From assembly GCA_017694595.1 (NCBI GenBank), contig JADIMT010000052.1, forward strand, positions 1 through 37,176: a stretch of DNA of 37,176 nt, read 5' to 3'. This DNA is from Candidatus Ornithospirochaeta stercoripullorum (GTDB lineage: Bacteria > Spirochaetota > Spirochaetia > Sphaerochaetales > Sphaerochaetaceae). Shown one piece after another: positions 15,581 through 24,340 of this stretch (position 1 is the first letter of the stretch; each line of letters opens with the position of its first letter). A program made the position numbers and the translations under genes. Under the pieces are notes generated by a model. That model was not told where the DNA came from. It did no database searches and saw nothing but the letters and a program-made list of their open reading frames with translations.

Positions 15581-18505
15581 ATGAGGAAGCTATTTGGCAT
15601 ATTGTTGTGTGTGTTCTTGATGGTCGGTGCCTATGCATCCGATTCATTCGAACTTGTTGATACATATGAGTCTGAGATAACCGATTCTGTTTACTATTCA
15701 TATATACACGGAAGTACAGACCTTAAGGTGGTCTATGAGAACAATTCCGCCGGTGACAACTATGCAGAGCTTATATTCCGAACGCCGATGCAGGATGAAG
15801 GTGATTTGAATCATGTCTTTGAGCATTCCTTGCTTTCAGGTTCCGATAAGTATCCGAGTTCCTATCTGTTTTTTGACTTCACTAATAGATCATACTTGTC
15901 ATCGGTTAATGCAGATACACAGCTGGCATCGACTGCTTATTATGCAGCCTCTCCAAGCAGCGAGCAGCTTGAGATATTCATCGATGCGTTGTTCTCTCTT
16001 GTGGAAAATCCTGACCTCATTAATGAAGAGAATATCTACAGACGTGAGGCAATACGCTACGATCTGCAGTCTGTCGATGATTCAGTTATCCCTGGCGGTA
16101 CAGTGTTCAATGAAGATGTCGGATATATCACAGATGAGCAGCGGGGTGCAATAGAAGGTATGTTCAAGGCATTGTATCCAGGGATGTATGCCTCGAATAT
16201 GATTGGAAGACTTCCTATGCATCTTGAGGACAATACATATGACAGGATAAAAGAGATCTTCGCTGATTACTATAACTGGGATAATGCACTTCTCTTTGTC
16301 TATGGTGATATCGATATAGATAAGGTTCTTGATACTATAGACAGCAGATACCTTTCATCTTCCAGTAAGCCTTCGACTGATCTCTCTGAGTTCTATGCCC
16401 AGGAACCTGAGCCTGGATACCGTGAGCTTGATTATCCTATACCGGCTTCAGCCGATAAGATTGTTACGGATACCTCTTCATATATCATATATGCATTCGA
16501 TCTTGGAGATCTTGGATTCGATGAGCTTATAAAGCTTGGTCCTATAATCCAGATAATAGGAAAGGATGGTGGAATACTTCAGGAGGAACTCGAAAAGAGA
16601 TCCATCGATGGTGTTGATGTCGTTGCTATGGACCTTTCTTCTCTCCGTCCGGTCCTTGAGTTCCTGCTCGTATATACTTCTCCTGATGAGAGAGAGGGAT
16701 TCTGTGAAGCCGTGGAGGCTACTCTTGAACGCATAGCCTCTGGAGAGATTGGCGGAGAAGAGATCGCAGGCATGGTTGAAATCATCAGGAATGGTATCCT
16801 ACGCAGTACAGAGGCGGGGTCTCTTTCTGCCTCTGATGCCGGACTATATAGGGAGCTCTTTGCTCTCACCGGGAAAACGAATGCTGGGGAAATCTATGAG
16901 AAGAGCCTGAGAAATCTGGAGGAGAATGGCGAAGCTATTGCATCATCGATAGCTTTGAAGCTGCTGGATGCTGATAGACCCAGAGCCGCTGTGACAGCAA
17001 CGCCTGAGCCTGGCCTTTATGAGGATATTGTTGCTGATATCAATGAGTATCTCCGTAATATGGATGACAACATGTCTTATGAAGATCGTACAGCACTTGT
17101 GGAGGAGACGAAGGCTTATTATGACTGGTCTGGAATCTCATACCATAATGATGATATCGCGATAAGCAGTGGTTCTATTGATGATATACAACTGGCGTCT
17201 TGGATGTCTGAACGGGAAACAGACGGCGCTGTCATAAGGACAACGGTCCTTCCTGAGACAAACGGGCTTGTAAGCTTCTCAATTTGGTTCCCCGCAGGTG
17301 ACATTACAGGCAATGACATGGATATCTATGCTCTGTACAAGATGCTTGTATCTAATCTGGACACATCATCCACTTCCTATGTAGATCTGCAGCAGAAGAT
17401 TGACAGCATGCTTATCTCTGTGTCTATCAGTTCAGATGTAGATGATTCAATACCGTATATGGTGCTTTCTGGTATTTCAACTGAAGATAATCTTGAAGAA
17501 GCCGTTGCTGTGCTAGAGGAATTCGTATCGAATTCAGTATATACAGCAGAAGGCATAGAGAGGGTTATTTCACAGAATATTGAGGGCTATAATCTCAGGA
17601 GACTTTCTGAGAATCATAGATCCATGCTAAGTCTTGCAGATGGAATCTGGTCTGAAAGCTCTCTTTATAACATCGATCTCTATTACACAGGATTCTATGA
17701 GTATCTTCAGAGCATTCTTGATTCAATCGATGATCCTGGTTTTGCTTCATCCATCATATCCGATCTGAATCGCATTCAGGATACGCTTCTGGATAAAGGT
17801 GATGTCCGTATTGATATAATCGGAACTGAGAATGGAACAGCTGCTGCAGCAGATATCCTTTCTGGACTGATTGGATCCCTTCCTGAAGGAACTAATGAAA
17901 ATCATTATGAATTCATCGATCTTCCTGAAAGTATCGCTGTTATCAGCAATGCATCGACGGCTCTTGTCTATAAAGGAATATCCTTATCGGAAAATGATGG
18001 AATCAAGGGATCGTATCTTCCTTGGTTTGCTGCATACTCCGATTATGTGATGCTTCCGCTCCGTACCCAGGGAGGAACTTATTCGTCTGGGATACATATC
18101 AATACAGGCAATGATAGCTTGGCTATGTACACGGTGATGGATTCAGCTCCTGCCGCAAGTTATTATGCAATGGTTTCAGGTTGGGATATCATGCGTGATG
18201 CTTTGCTGAGTGAGAGCGATCTGAATTCCTATGCTCTCGCAACACTTGCGTCTATGGATATAGCATCTGCCGGGGCAATCGGCAGGGAAGAACGGATCCT
18301 TAATCTTGCAGATATCTATGGAAATGAGAGGGGAGAGGACATTCTCAATGGTCCAAAGAGTGCCTCTCTTGATGAGAAGGATAAAGCTATAGGAGCGCTT
18401 GATGAGGCCTTCAGAAGCAATAGCTTCTTGTTCTATGAAGGTCCTGAACGGCTGCTGGCTCCTATAAAAGATGAATTCATGCTTGTTTTAGATTTCCGTC
18501 AGTGA
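15581..18505 (+). CDS. Secreted M16C (presequence-protease-like) zinc peptidase
   Basis: A 974-residue protein with a signal peptide (MRKLFGILLCVFLMVGAYAS). It carries the inverted zinc motif H78-V-F-E81-H82 followed by E156 in RREAIRY, the HxxEH-x74-E arrangement of family M16. The GSDKYPSS stretch and GGTVFNED block place it in the M16C (PreP/Cym1-like) group. The second, catalytically silent half spans roughly residues 500-974. It probably degrades peptides outside the cytoplasmic membrane; that it is periplasmic is inferred from the signal. I chose the ATG at 15581, preceded by CAGGAG, over an open extension to 15542. It is monocistronic. Confidence 0.9.
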   Translation: MRKLFGILLCVFLMVGAYASDSFELVDTYESEITDSVYYSYIHGSTDLKVVYENNSAGDNYAELIFRTPMQDEGDLNHVFEHSLLSGSDKYPSSYLFFDFTNRSYLSSVNADTQLASTAYYAASPSSEQLEIFIDALFSLVENPDLINEENIYRREAIRYDLQSVDDSVIPGGTVFNEDVGYITDEQRGAIEGMFKALYPGMYASNMIGRLPMHLEDNTYDRIKEIFADYYNWDNALLFVYGDIDIDKVLDTIDSRYLSSSSKPSTDLSEFYAQEPEPGYRELDYPIPASADKIVTDTSSYIIYAFDLGDLGFDELIKLGPIIQIIGKDGGILQEELEKRSIDGVDVVAMDLSSLRPVLEFLLVYTSPDEREGFCEAVEATLERIASGEIGGEEIAGMVEIIRNGILRSTEAGSLSASDAGLYRELFALTGKTNAGEIYEKSLRNLEENGEAIASSIALKLLDADRPRAAVTATPEPGLYEDIVADINEYLRNMDDNMSYEDRTALVEETKAYYDWSGISYHNDDIAISSGSIDDIQLASWMSERETDGAVIRTTVLPETNGLVSFSIWFPAGDITGNDMDIYALYKMLVSNLDTSSTSYVDLQQKIDSMLISVSISSDVDDSIPYMVLSGISTEDNLEEAVAVLEEFVSNSVYTAEGIERVISQNIEGYNLRRLSENHRSMLSLADGIWSESSLYNIDLYYTGFYEYLQSILDSIDDPGFASSIISDLNRIQDTLLDKGDVRIDIIGTENGTAAAADILSGLIGSLPEGTNENHYEFIDLPESIAVISNASTALVYKGISLSENDGIKGSYLPWFAAYSDYVMLPLRTQGGTYSSGIHINTGNDSLAMYTVMDSAPAASYYAMVSGWDIMRDALLSESDLNSYALATLASMDIASAGAIGREERILNLADIYGNERGEDILNGPKSASLDEKDKAIGALDEAFRSNSFLFYEGPERLLAPIKDEFMLVLDFRQ

Positions 18506-18553
18506 CTTCCATACATTCTGGCGAATGTGGGAGTACAGTCTTCCTTTGAATAT

Positions 18554-18588
18554 AAAAAGTTTCCTTGCCATCCTTTGTGAATGGCAAG
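18554..18588 (-). terminator. Intrinsic terminator of the MFS gene
   Basis: CTTGCCAT (18564-18571) and ATGGCAAG (18581-18588) form an 8-bp stem. Read on the minus strand, it is followed after five bases by a run of five T. It lies 12 bases beyond the MFS stop codon. Confidence 0.7.
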
Positions 18589-18599
18589 AAAGAAGAAAA

Positions 18600-19871
18600 C
18601 TATCCATCAAGTCTTCTCATAGCTTCAAGCTTGGAGAAGATTACGCATACAAGTACTCCCATTATACCGATTACAGCGAAGAGAAAAGCAGTTCCTGAAC
18701 CTTTTCCTGTACCGAACAGCTGATTGAGAAAAGTTCCTGATTTGTCCGCCATGAACGGTTCGAATACGGTGTCGGCAAGAAAACCTCCTGCAAGGTATCC
18801 TAGTGGAATGGTGAAGAACTGAAGCATGTTTCTTGCTGAATATACTCTGCCCTGGATAACAGATGGAATCAGGCTTCTCATCAGTGCATCCAGATTTGTG
18901 TTCATTACCGGTATGAAAAGCCATCCAAGAAAGGCTCCAGCGCACCATATGCCAGGATTTCTGAAGAATGCAAGCATGAAGTTTTCAGTGCTCATTGAAA
19001 TGAATAACGATATGATAATCATCCTCACTCTGCTTTTTGGTGTTGGCATAATGGCAGCAATTACGCTTCCTGCAATCATTGCAGCTCCTGCTGTGGACTG
19101 TACTGCTGCAAGCACACTTTCACTCTCAAAGCTGAGAATCATGGCAGGAAGTGCCGCATTGTAGATCGAGGCTATGAAGTTGATCGCTGCGAGAAAGAGT
19201 ATCACCTGGAGTATTCCGATGTTTGCTTTAAGGAAGCCCAATGCTTCTTTCAAATCCAGAATGATATGGCTTTCTTTCCGTTCCTTCTTTTCCATCTCTG
19301 GAATCTTGACGAGCAATAGAAGCGAGATGAATGCCACAGTGAATGTGGAGAGGTCAACGATGATTACCAGAGTCAGCCCTCCGGTAGAATACAGTGTAGT
19401 CGCAATTACAGGGGAGGCTATGTTAATCACGCTAGATGCAAGGGCATTCAGGCTTCCTGCCTTCTGGTATTTATCCTCAGGAGTGACAAGAGTAGTTGCA
19501 ACCTCGCTTGCTGGTTGCTGAAATGTCTGTGCCGTCCCTGTGATGCAGTTCACTAGATAGAGATGCCATAGTTCCAGATTCCCTGAGAGCCATACGAAGA
19601 GTATTGAGAGGGTGCATAATGCTGCTGTAGTATCAGAGACGAGCATCAGATTCTTTTTATTCATCCTGTCTGTCAATGTCCCTACAGGAAGCGAGAGAAG
19701 GATATACGGTACATATGACGATACTGTCAGAAGTGCAGTGCTCAGTGCAGATCCGGTCTCTCCATATGCCCAGAGAATGAGTGCGAATGGCGTTAACGAA
19801 GACCCGAGACGTGAGAGTGTCTGGGTTGCCCATAATAATATGAAATTGCTGAATTTCCTTTCGTCTTTCAT
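18600..19871 (-). CDS. MFS transporter (MefA/EntS-like exporter)
   Basis: A 423-residue major facilitator with twelve hydrophobic segments. The motif-A-like loop VGTLTDRMNKKNLMLVSD lies between TM2 and TM3. The TFQQPASEVATTLV and GRVYSARNMLQF blocks belong to the MFS_3 group, which contains macrolide efflux and enterobactin exporters. Substrate is unknown. The gene stands alone, with a hairpin in its leader. Confidence 0.85.
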   Translation of the reverse strand: MKDERKFSNFILLWATQTLSRLGSSLTPFALILWAYGETGSALSTALLTVSSYVPYILLSLPVGTLTDRMNKKNLMLVSDTTAALCTLSILFVWLSGNLELWHLYLVNCITGTAQTFQQPASEVATTLVTPEDKYQKAGSLNALASSVINIASPVIATTLYSTGGLTLVIIVDLSTFTVAFISLLLLVKIPEMEKKERKESHIILDLKEALGFLKANIGILQVILFLAAINFIASIYNAALPAMILSFESESVLAAVQSTAGAAMIAGSVIAAIMPTPKSRVRMIIISLFISMSTENFMLAFFRNPGIWCAGAFLGWLFIPVMNTNLDALMRSLIPSVIQGRVYSARNMLQFFTIPLGYLAGGFLADTVFEPFMADKSGTFLNQLFGTGKGSGTAFLFAVIGIMGVLVCVIFSKLEAMRRLDG

Positions 19872-19872
19872 T

Positions 19873-19905
19873 GCTTTGCTCCTTATTGGTTTTGTGAAGC
19901 AAAGC
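19873..19905 (-). promoter_or_regulatory. Leader hairpin overlapping the MFS ribosome-binding site
   Basis: GCTTTGCT (19873-19880) and AGCAAAGC (19898-19905) are perfect 8-bp complements immediately upstream of the start codon. In the mRNA the Shine-Dalgarno AAGGAG straddles the loop and the 3' arm. This could limit translation until the hairpin opens. From 19906 to 20116 I see no gene. Confidence 0.5.
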
Positions 19906-20116
19906 CTGGCGGACTTGTTTATTCTTGCTCCGTGCGGCCGTCCGCTTCAGGCTTCGCAGGGAGCTGTTGCAATACAGAGCATAAAAGCTTTCTCCTATTC
20001 AGGTACTCTCAAGCATATTTCAAAGTATGCTTCCTGGTCTATAGATCATCTCATAGAATGCTATTTCAAGTGTAAAACGGCGAACTCCTTCCTATGTCAT
20101 ACCGAGATGCCTGTAT

Positions 20117-20268
20117 TTACTGGTTGAAGGTTATCCCAGGCAGTCTGATGGCTTCTGCAGGGTCTTCTGTATTGAGAATCAGAGGTTTACCACTGTAAAG
20201 TGCTTTCATTTCTGTAACGTTTAAAGAAAAGTCCAGAGCTGCATTCTCCCTTATTCTTTCCTTTAGCT
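20117..20268 (-). pseudogene. Aldo/keto reductase C-terminal remnant
   Basis: The minus strand encodes about 50 residues, KERIRENAALDFSLNVTEM then GKPLILNTEDPAEAIRLPGITF and a stop. This is the characteristic C-terminal tail of aldo/keto reductases of the 2,5-diketogluconate reductase type (KERIxEN.dvfDFeLt..em...TGksLildt.DP). The barrel is missing. It directly follows the flavin reductase remnant, so a deletion probably joined two neighbouring genes. Confidence 0.6.
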
Positions 20269-20279
20269 ATGGCGATCGC

Positions 20280-20644
20280 TTCTTCATCTATCTGTATCCG
20301 GAATTCTGTATTCAATCGAGAGTTTTACCTCTGTGATTAACGGAGCGCCATAGTCTCCCATATTCCAGCTGAGAACTTTGATTTATCTTCTTTGCTTCCG
20401 CTGAGAGATCCTGCCTTTCAGCTTTCGCAAGAAGCTGCTTGTCTATGATATTCAGGGATATCATATTCCCGAGGCTGAGGCCTTTGTTAGTATAATGCGG
20501 GATTGCAGGACTTATCAGCATCCTGTCGTGCCCTGTGATTCCTGAATGGGCAATAAGCATCCAGTTAGGCTTATTCTCGACGAACGCACCTACGGCAACA
20601 ATTGGCATAGGGTAGAGTGCTACCATCTTTCCTATATTCTTCAT
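20280..20644 (-). pseudogene. Flavin reductase-like protein, degraded
   Basis: The start MKNIGKMVALYPMPIVAVGAF...HSGITGHDRMLISPAIPHYTNKGL is that of a flavin reductase-domain protein (NADPH-dependent FMN reductase group). After KAE the correct continuation AGSLSGSKEDKSKF is in a second frame. GDYGAPLITEVKLSIEYRI is in a third. There are thus at least two frameshifts, then loss of the C-terminal half. Uncorrected, the reading frame ends at 20312. I chose the ATG at 20642-20644 because GGAGAAAAAGG precedes it. Confidence 0.75.
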
Positions 20645-20686
20645 CCTTTTTCTCCACTTCATAGAGAGTAAGTAGAGGAAACAAGA

Positions 20687-20705
20687 ATGTCTAATACTTA
20701 TTTTT
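20687..20705 (-). promoter_or_regulatory. 19-bp element upstream of the flavin reductase remnant
   Basis: Read on the minus strand it is AAAAATAAGTATTAGACAT, identical to 21639-21657 on the plus strand. A related TATTAGGCAT lies about 20 bases further upstream. It is probably a binding site of the neighbouring LysR regulator or a shared promoter core. Confidence 0.6.
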
Positions 20706-20720
20706 TATTTTAAAAAATGC

Positions 20721-21587
20721 CTAATATGTATTCTTTAAAAAGTCTATAAAGCTCTTCGTGACAGTTGAGAATAGCTGATTCTTCTTCCAGCACACTGCGC
20801 TCCCTGTCATAAGCGGAGGAATCATGGGAATGAATCTGAGGCCTTCATGATCTGCGAAAAGGTTGAAGCATATTCCGATTCCGAGTCCTTCATGGACCAT
20901 AACCGCAACATTCCGTCCAAGATTGTAGTATGCGGCAATTTCAAGCTCCTGAAATGATTTTCCGAGCCATCCTTCGAGTGTATAACGCACTTCAGAGCGT
21001 ATAGGGAGTATCAGATTCCGGCAGTTTACATCTTCCGGATAGACAAACTCCTTCTGGGCAAGCGGGTCATCTTCTCTTACAAGTGCTCCCCATCTTTCCT
21101 TGCAAGTCAGATGCAGAGTTTCGAATCTCGAGGTATCTACAGGTTCCGTAACGAGTCCGAGTTCGAAGACTCCTTTCTCTATATTCTCTTTTATTCCGTC
21201 TGCATTCGTTGTATATACCCTGTAGCTGACACCGCTGTGAAGTCTCCTGAATTCTGCCATCTTCTCAGCAAAGCTGTTCATGCTGTGCGTTTCCGTGCAG
21301 CCAATCGTTATCTCTCCCACGATATCCTTATTTTTGTTGCTGATAGATTCTGCGGTATTCTCAGCAAGAGTGAGTATCTCTTCAGCCCTGCGCTTGAGAA
21401 ATAATCCATCCTCTGTGAGCTTGATACAGTATTTGCTTCGCTTGAAAAGCTTTGTGCCGAGTTCATCTTCAAGCTGCATGATCTGGCGTGAAAGCGTTGG
21501 CTGTGTCACATGCAGTATGTTTGCGGCTCTGGTTATGTTCTCCTCTTCTGCTATTGTCAGGAAATATCTTAGTACTCTTAGCTCCAT
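20721..21587 (-). CDS. LysR-family transcriptional regulator
   Basis: A 288-residue LysR regulator. The N-terminal helix-turn-helix is MELRVLRYFLTIAEEENITRAANILHVTQPTLSRQI in consecutive blocks, followed by LEDELGTKLFKRS. A periplasmic-binding-like effector domain begins near residue 90 (GEITIGCTETHSM). It is divergent from the CMD-cupin gene and upstream of the flavin reductase remnant. In many Firmicutes and spirochaetes such a regulator controls a set of small oxidoreductases, so those are its probable targets. The gene looks intact although its target genes are broken. Confidence 0.92.
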   Translation of the reverse strand: MELRVLRYFLTIAEEENITRAANILHVTQPTLSRQIMQLEDELGTKLFKRSKYCIKLTEDGLFLKRRAEEILTLAENTAESISNKNKDIVGEITIGCTETHSMNSFAEKMAEFRRLHSGVSYRVYTTNADGIKENIEKGVFELGLVTEPVDTSRFETLHLTCKERWGALVREDDPLAQKEFVYPEDVNCRNLILPIRSEVRYTLEGWLGKSFQELEIAAYYNLGRNVAVMVHEGLGIGICFNLFADHEGLRFIPMIPPLMTGSAVCWKKNQLFSTVTKSFIDFLKNTY

Positions 21588-21638
21588 GAATAGGATTTTA
21601 ACATGAATATAAATTACTAAAAAACATTTTTAATTATT

Positions 21639-21657
21639 AAAAATAAGTATTAGACAT
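21639..21657 (+). promoter_or_regulatory. 19-bp element upstream of the CMD-cupin gene
   Basis: AAAAATAAGTATTAGACAT, identical to the element at 20687-20705 in opposite orientation. It ends 20 bases before the ATG at 21678. The divergent LysR start is 51 bases to its left. Confidence 0.6.
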
Positions 21658-21677
21658 AGGAATCTGAGGACATTAAA

Positions 21678-22445
21678 ATGTGCTTAGATATTGAATCAAT
21701 GGAGCAGGATATGGTGAAGCAGACAGCAGGACGTGATGCTCTTACAGGTTTTGCAGATGAATTTGCACATCTTAATGACGATATTCTTTTCGGAGAAGTA
21801 TGGTCCAGAGAGGATAAGCTCTCTCTTAAGATGAGATCTATTCTCACGATAACGGTTCTTGTATCTAAGGGACTTGTCGATTCTTCATTCCAGTATCATA
21901 TGCAGACAGCGAAGAAGAATGGTGTGACAAAAGCCGAGATGGGAGAGATTCTCACTCATATCGCATTTTATGCGGGATGGCCCAATGCATGGGCGGCTTT
22001 CCGTATTGCGCTTGAAGTCTATAAGGACGACGAAGGAAGGGATGGTGGAATATTTGGTATCGGAGAGCCAAATACGGCATTTGCACAGTATTTTATCGGC
22101 AATTCATATCTTAAACCGCTTACAGATCCCTCAAAGACTGTATTCATGGCTAATGTTACATTCGAACCGGGATGCCGCAATAACTGGCATATACACCATG
22201 CAGATAAAGGTGGTGGACAGATACTTCTCTGTACTTCAGGTCGTGGTTGGTATCAGGAGTGGGAAAAGGAAGCTGTCGAGCTCAAGCCCGGTGATGTCGT
22301 GACGATACCAAGAGAGGTGAAGCACTGGCATGGAGCGGCTAAGGACAGCTGATTCTCTCATATAGCAGTAGAGGTTCCCGGTGAGAATACGAAGAACGAA
22401 TGGTGTGAACCTGTTTCTGATGATGTTTATGGAGCTCTTCGTTGA
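21678..22445 (+). pseudogene. Carboxymuconolactone decarboxylase-cupin protein, interrupted by in-frame TGA
   Basis: The N-terminal half is a carboxymuconolactone decarboxylase/AhpD-like domain (VWSREDKLSLKMRSILTI, AEMGEILTHIAFYAGWPNAWAAF). The C-terminal half is a cupin (CRNNWHIHHADKGGGQILLC...KPGDVVTIPREVKHWHGA). The frame stops at TGA 22350-22352. The same frame then continues for 30 codons with the expected tail, FSHIAVEVPGEN ... WCEPVSDDVYGALR, to a TGA at 22443-22445. The interrupted codon is normally Trp in KDSWFSH, so TGG to TGA explains it. The truncated 224-residue product keeps the metal-binding His residues and may still fold. Confidence 0.85.
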
Positions 22446-22700
22446 GGAGGAGACTTCTCATTGAATTCTTATTAGTGGCTATTGCGTTATCTGGTGTAGC
22501 ATGCGATTCGCCAGATAGCGGCAACGGAGGAAATAATTCGAGGGCAAGGACAGTGAATATAACTGTGAACGGAAGAATGCTCACTGCAGTAATGGAGGAT
22601 AATTCTTCTGCCAGTACACTGCTTGAGCAGCTTGTGAATGGTCCTGTCACAGTTGAGATGGAGGATTATGCATCAATGGAGAAGGTCGGAAGCCTTGGAT
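22442..22700 (+). pseudogene. Cyclophilin-like lipoprotein, truncated
   Basis: A TTG start with GGAGGAG just after it gives a hydrophobic leader (LLIEFLLVAIALSGVAC) with a weak lipobox. The N-terminal half of a cyclophilin-like fold domain follows (VNITVNGRMLTAVMEDNSSASTLLEQL, GPVTVEMEDYASMEKVGSLGF). After GSLGF the family continuation is lost. The plus frame runs on to 22897 with sequence that looks like the antisense of another gene. Such proteins commonly neighbour flavodoxin/AKR genes under LysR control. It is probably dead. Confidence 0.6.
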
Positions 22701-22925
22701 TCTCTGTTCTCAAGATTCTCAGCAGTCTGGAGATATGTAAGCCTGGCATTTTCCTTCTCAAGGGATTTCAGCCTGCTGTCCATTATGAGATTGGTGCCAA
22801 GGTCCATGGAAAGTCCGAGCGAGAGAGTTCCTTCGGGTGTTCCTGTACTCTTGTCAATGATGCTCATTTCGTCAAGTACAAGGCTTCCATCGAGTGAGAT
22901 TTCCGGTATGTATGAGCTTGGGAGT
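22701..22925 (-). pseudogene. Fragment of an unidentified gene, possibly TolC-like
   Basis: The minus strand has an open stretch with good codon character: SSYIPEISLDGSLVLDEMS, then GLSMDLGTNLIMDSRLKSLEKENARL and TYLQTAENLEN. The alternating hydrophobic strand followed by a long amphipathic helix resembles the N-terminal part of TolC-type outer-membrane efflux proteins. There is no start, and the fragment is joined directly to the cyclophilin-like fragment. Confidence 0.35.
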
Positions 22926-23068
22926 TATGTTATTTCTTAGAGTACTCAAGCCAAAGCCAAAAACTACATGATGTAAATTTGTTTTGGAAGCTTTGCTTAG
23001 TCAATTTAGTAGTCTAGTAATCTTAGAGATGTTGCAAGCCTCTTGTGTTAAGTTGAATTGTTAGCTAT

Positions 23069-23704
23069 ATGAATCGCGTGAATTATATTGATACAGCTAT
23101 TGATTTTCTAAACGGTACGGAAGCTGGAAAGGCTGCAGAAGCTATTCGGGATTTTTATGCCTCTATCCAGCCAGAGCTTGATTGCTTCATGGAAGATGTT
23201 GGTGTTGCTTGCCCCTCTGCATGTGGTGAGTGCTGTGCTCATTTTATCCCAGATGTGACGTCTTCTGAAGCTTTGCTGATTGCTATCACTATTCTTTTCG
23301 GAGAACATAAATCTCAGCTGCAATATAGATTGAAAGCAGTTAACCCGACACGTATTTCGTGTCCGTTTTATGATGCTGGAAATAATCATCATTGCATGAT
23401 CTACAAAGAAAGGCCTTTGGTTTGCCGTTTATTCAATTCATGTTTGTCGTCAGGCAAGAATGGTGAAGCAGAGTTCAGAAATTGCCGCTTTAATAAAGAT
23501 GCCCAGCCTGTATCCATCGATAAAATAGCAACATTCAGATCATACAAGCCTATGTCTGATTATGGTGTGATGCTGGAGAATCTTGAAGGAAACAGCGTTG
23601 AGACAGAATTATTGCCGCAGGCTATCGAGGAGGCCATCAATAAAATAGGCAATATTCTTTCCTGCCGTTTTGCAGATTCTTCTTCTGTCAATCTTGCTGA
23701 ATAG
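23069..23704 (+). CDS. YkgJ-family cysteine-cluster protein
   Basis: A 211-residue cytoplasmic protein with the CxxxCGxCC cluster (CPSACGECCAHF) in the first third, then CPFYD, CMIYKERPLVCRLF and further Cys. This is the YkgJ/CxxCxxCC putative zinc- or iron-chelating domain. The function of the family is unsettled. Its 3' end overlaps the convergent YbaK-like gene by 17 bases. No terminator lies between them. A clear ribosome-binding site is lacking. Confidence 0.8.
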   Translation: MNRVNYIDTAIDFLNGTEAGKAAEAIRDFYASIQPELDCFMEDVGVACPSACGECCAHFIPDVTSSEALLIAITILFGEHKSQLQYRLKAVNPTRISCPFYDAGNNHHCMIYKERPLVCRLFNSCLSSGKNGEAEFRNCRFNKDAQPVSIDKIATFRSYKPMSDYGVMLENLEGNSVETELLPQAIEEAINKIGNILSCRFADSSSVNLAE

Positions 23705-24167
23705 GAAGTTTTGTTACATCGATCCAGCTTGTGTATTCAGAGGTTGTTTCCAGTTCCTTTATTGTCAGCTTGATAGCACTATTGGGAGTGCCTGCCGCTG
23801 GGTATACGTAATCGAAGCGCTTCAAAGATTCATCAAGATAGACGCGGACACCAGCATTGACACCGAATGGGCACACGCCTCCAACAGGATGTCCTGTAAG
23901 AGATTCTACTTCTTCTGGCCCAATCATTTTGGCTTTTTCCTGAAAAGTATCCTTGAACTTTCTGTTGTCTATTTTCCTGTCTCCTGCTGCAACGATAACG
24001 ATGGGGCCTGAAGAAAGGATGAAGGACATTGTTTTTGCAATTCTTCCTTCTTCCGTGTTCAGATCAGCAGCTGCTTCCCTGACTGTTGCACTTGATTGCT
24101 CAAACAGGATGATATCCTGATCTTTCCCATATTTTGCCAGATGTTCTCTTGCTTTTTCCAATGACAT
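23688..24167 (-). CDS. YbaK/EbsC-family aminoacyl-tRNA deacylase
   Basis: A 159-residue single-domain editing protein. Such proteins remove misacylated Ala or Cys from tRNA(Pro) in trans. Visible features are the EEGRIAKTMSFIL block with the conserved Lys, IVIVAAGDRKID, and the substrate-loop motif GHPVGGVCPFG. Length and motifs fit a stand-alone YbaK/ProX-type deacylase; I cannot tell which tRNA it edits. Converges with the YkgJ-like gene. Confidence 0.88.
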   Translation of the reverse strand: MSLEKAREHLAKYGKDQDIILFEQSSATVREAAADLNTEEGRIAKTMSFILSSGPIVIVAAGDRKIDNRKFKDTFQEKAKMIGPEEVESLTGHPVGGVCPFGVNAGVRVYLDESLKRFDYVYPAAGTPNSAIKLTIKELETTSEYTSWIDVTKLPIQQD

Positions 24168-24340
24168 GGCTGGATTCTACCTCTATGACCCAAAATATTC
24201 CAGATTACGACTTGGCTGTGTCAAAATGACTCAAATGATGTGTCTTGAAATTATGTAAGGTCAATTATGTCCGAATCAATGAGTTGAAGCTTTCCCTGTG
24301 TTTTAGATTAATTTGTTTTAATATAATGAGTTATAAAAGT

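Noticed and set aside
19612-20127. 171-codon plus-strand frame antisense to the MFS gene
   Set aside because: Mostly the complement of a well-supported transporter; the part beyond it has no family motif or start signal.
22442-22897. Single 151-residue lipoprotein gene
   Set aside because: Only the first 85 or so residues resemble the cyclophilin-like family; the rest looks antisense to another coding fragment.
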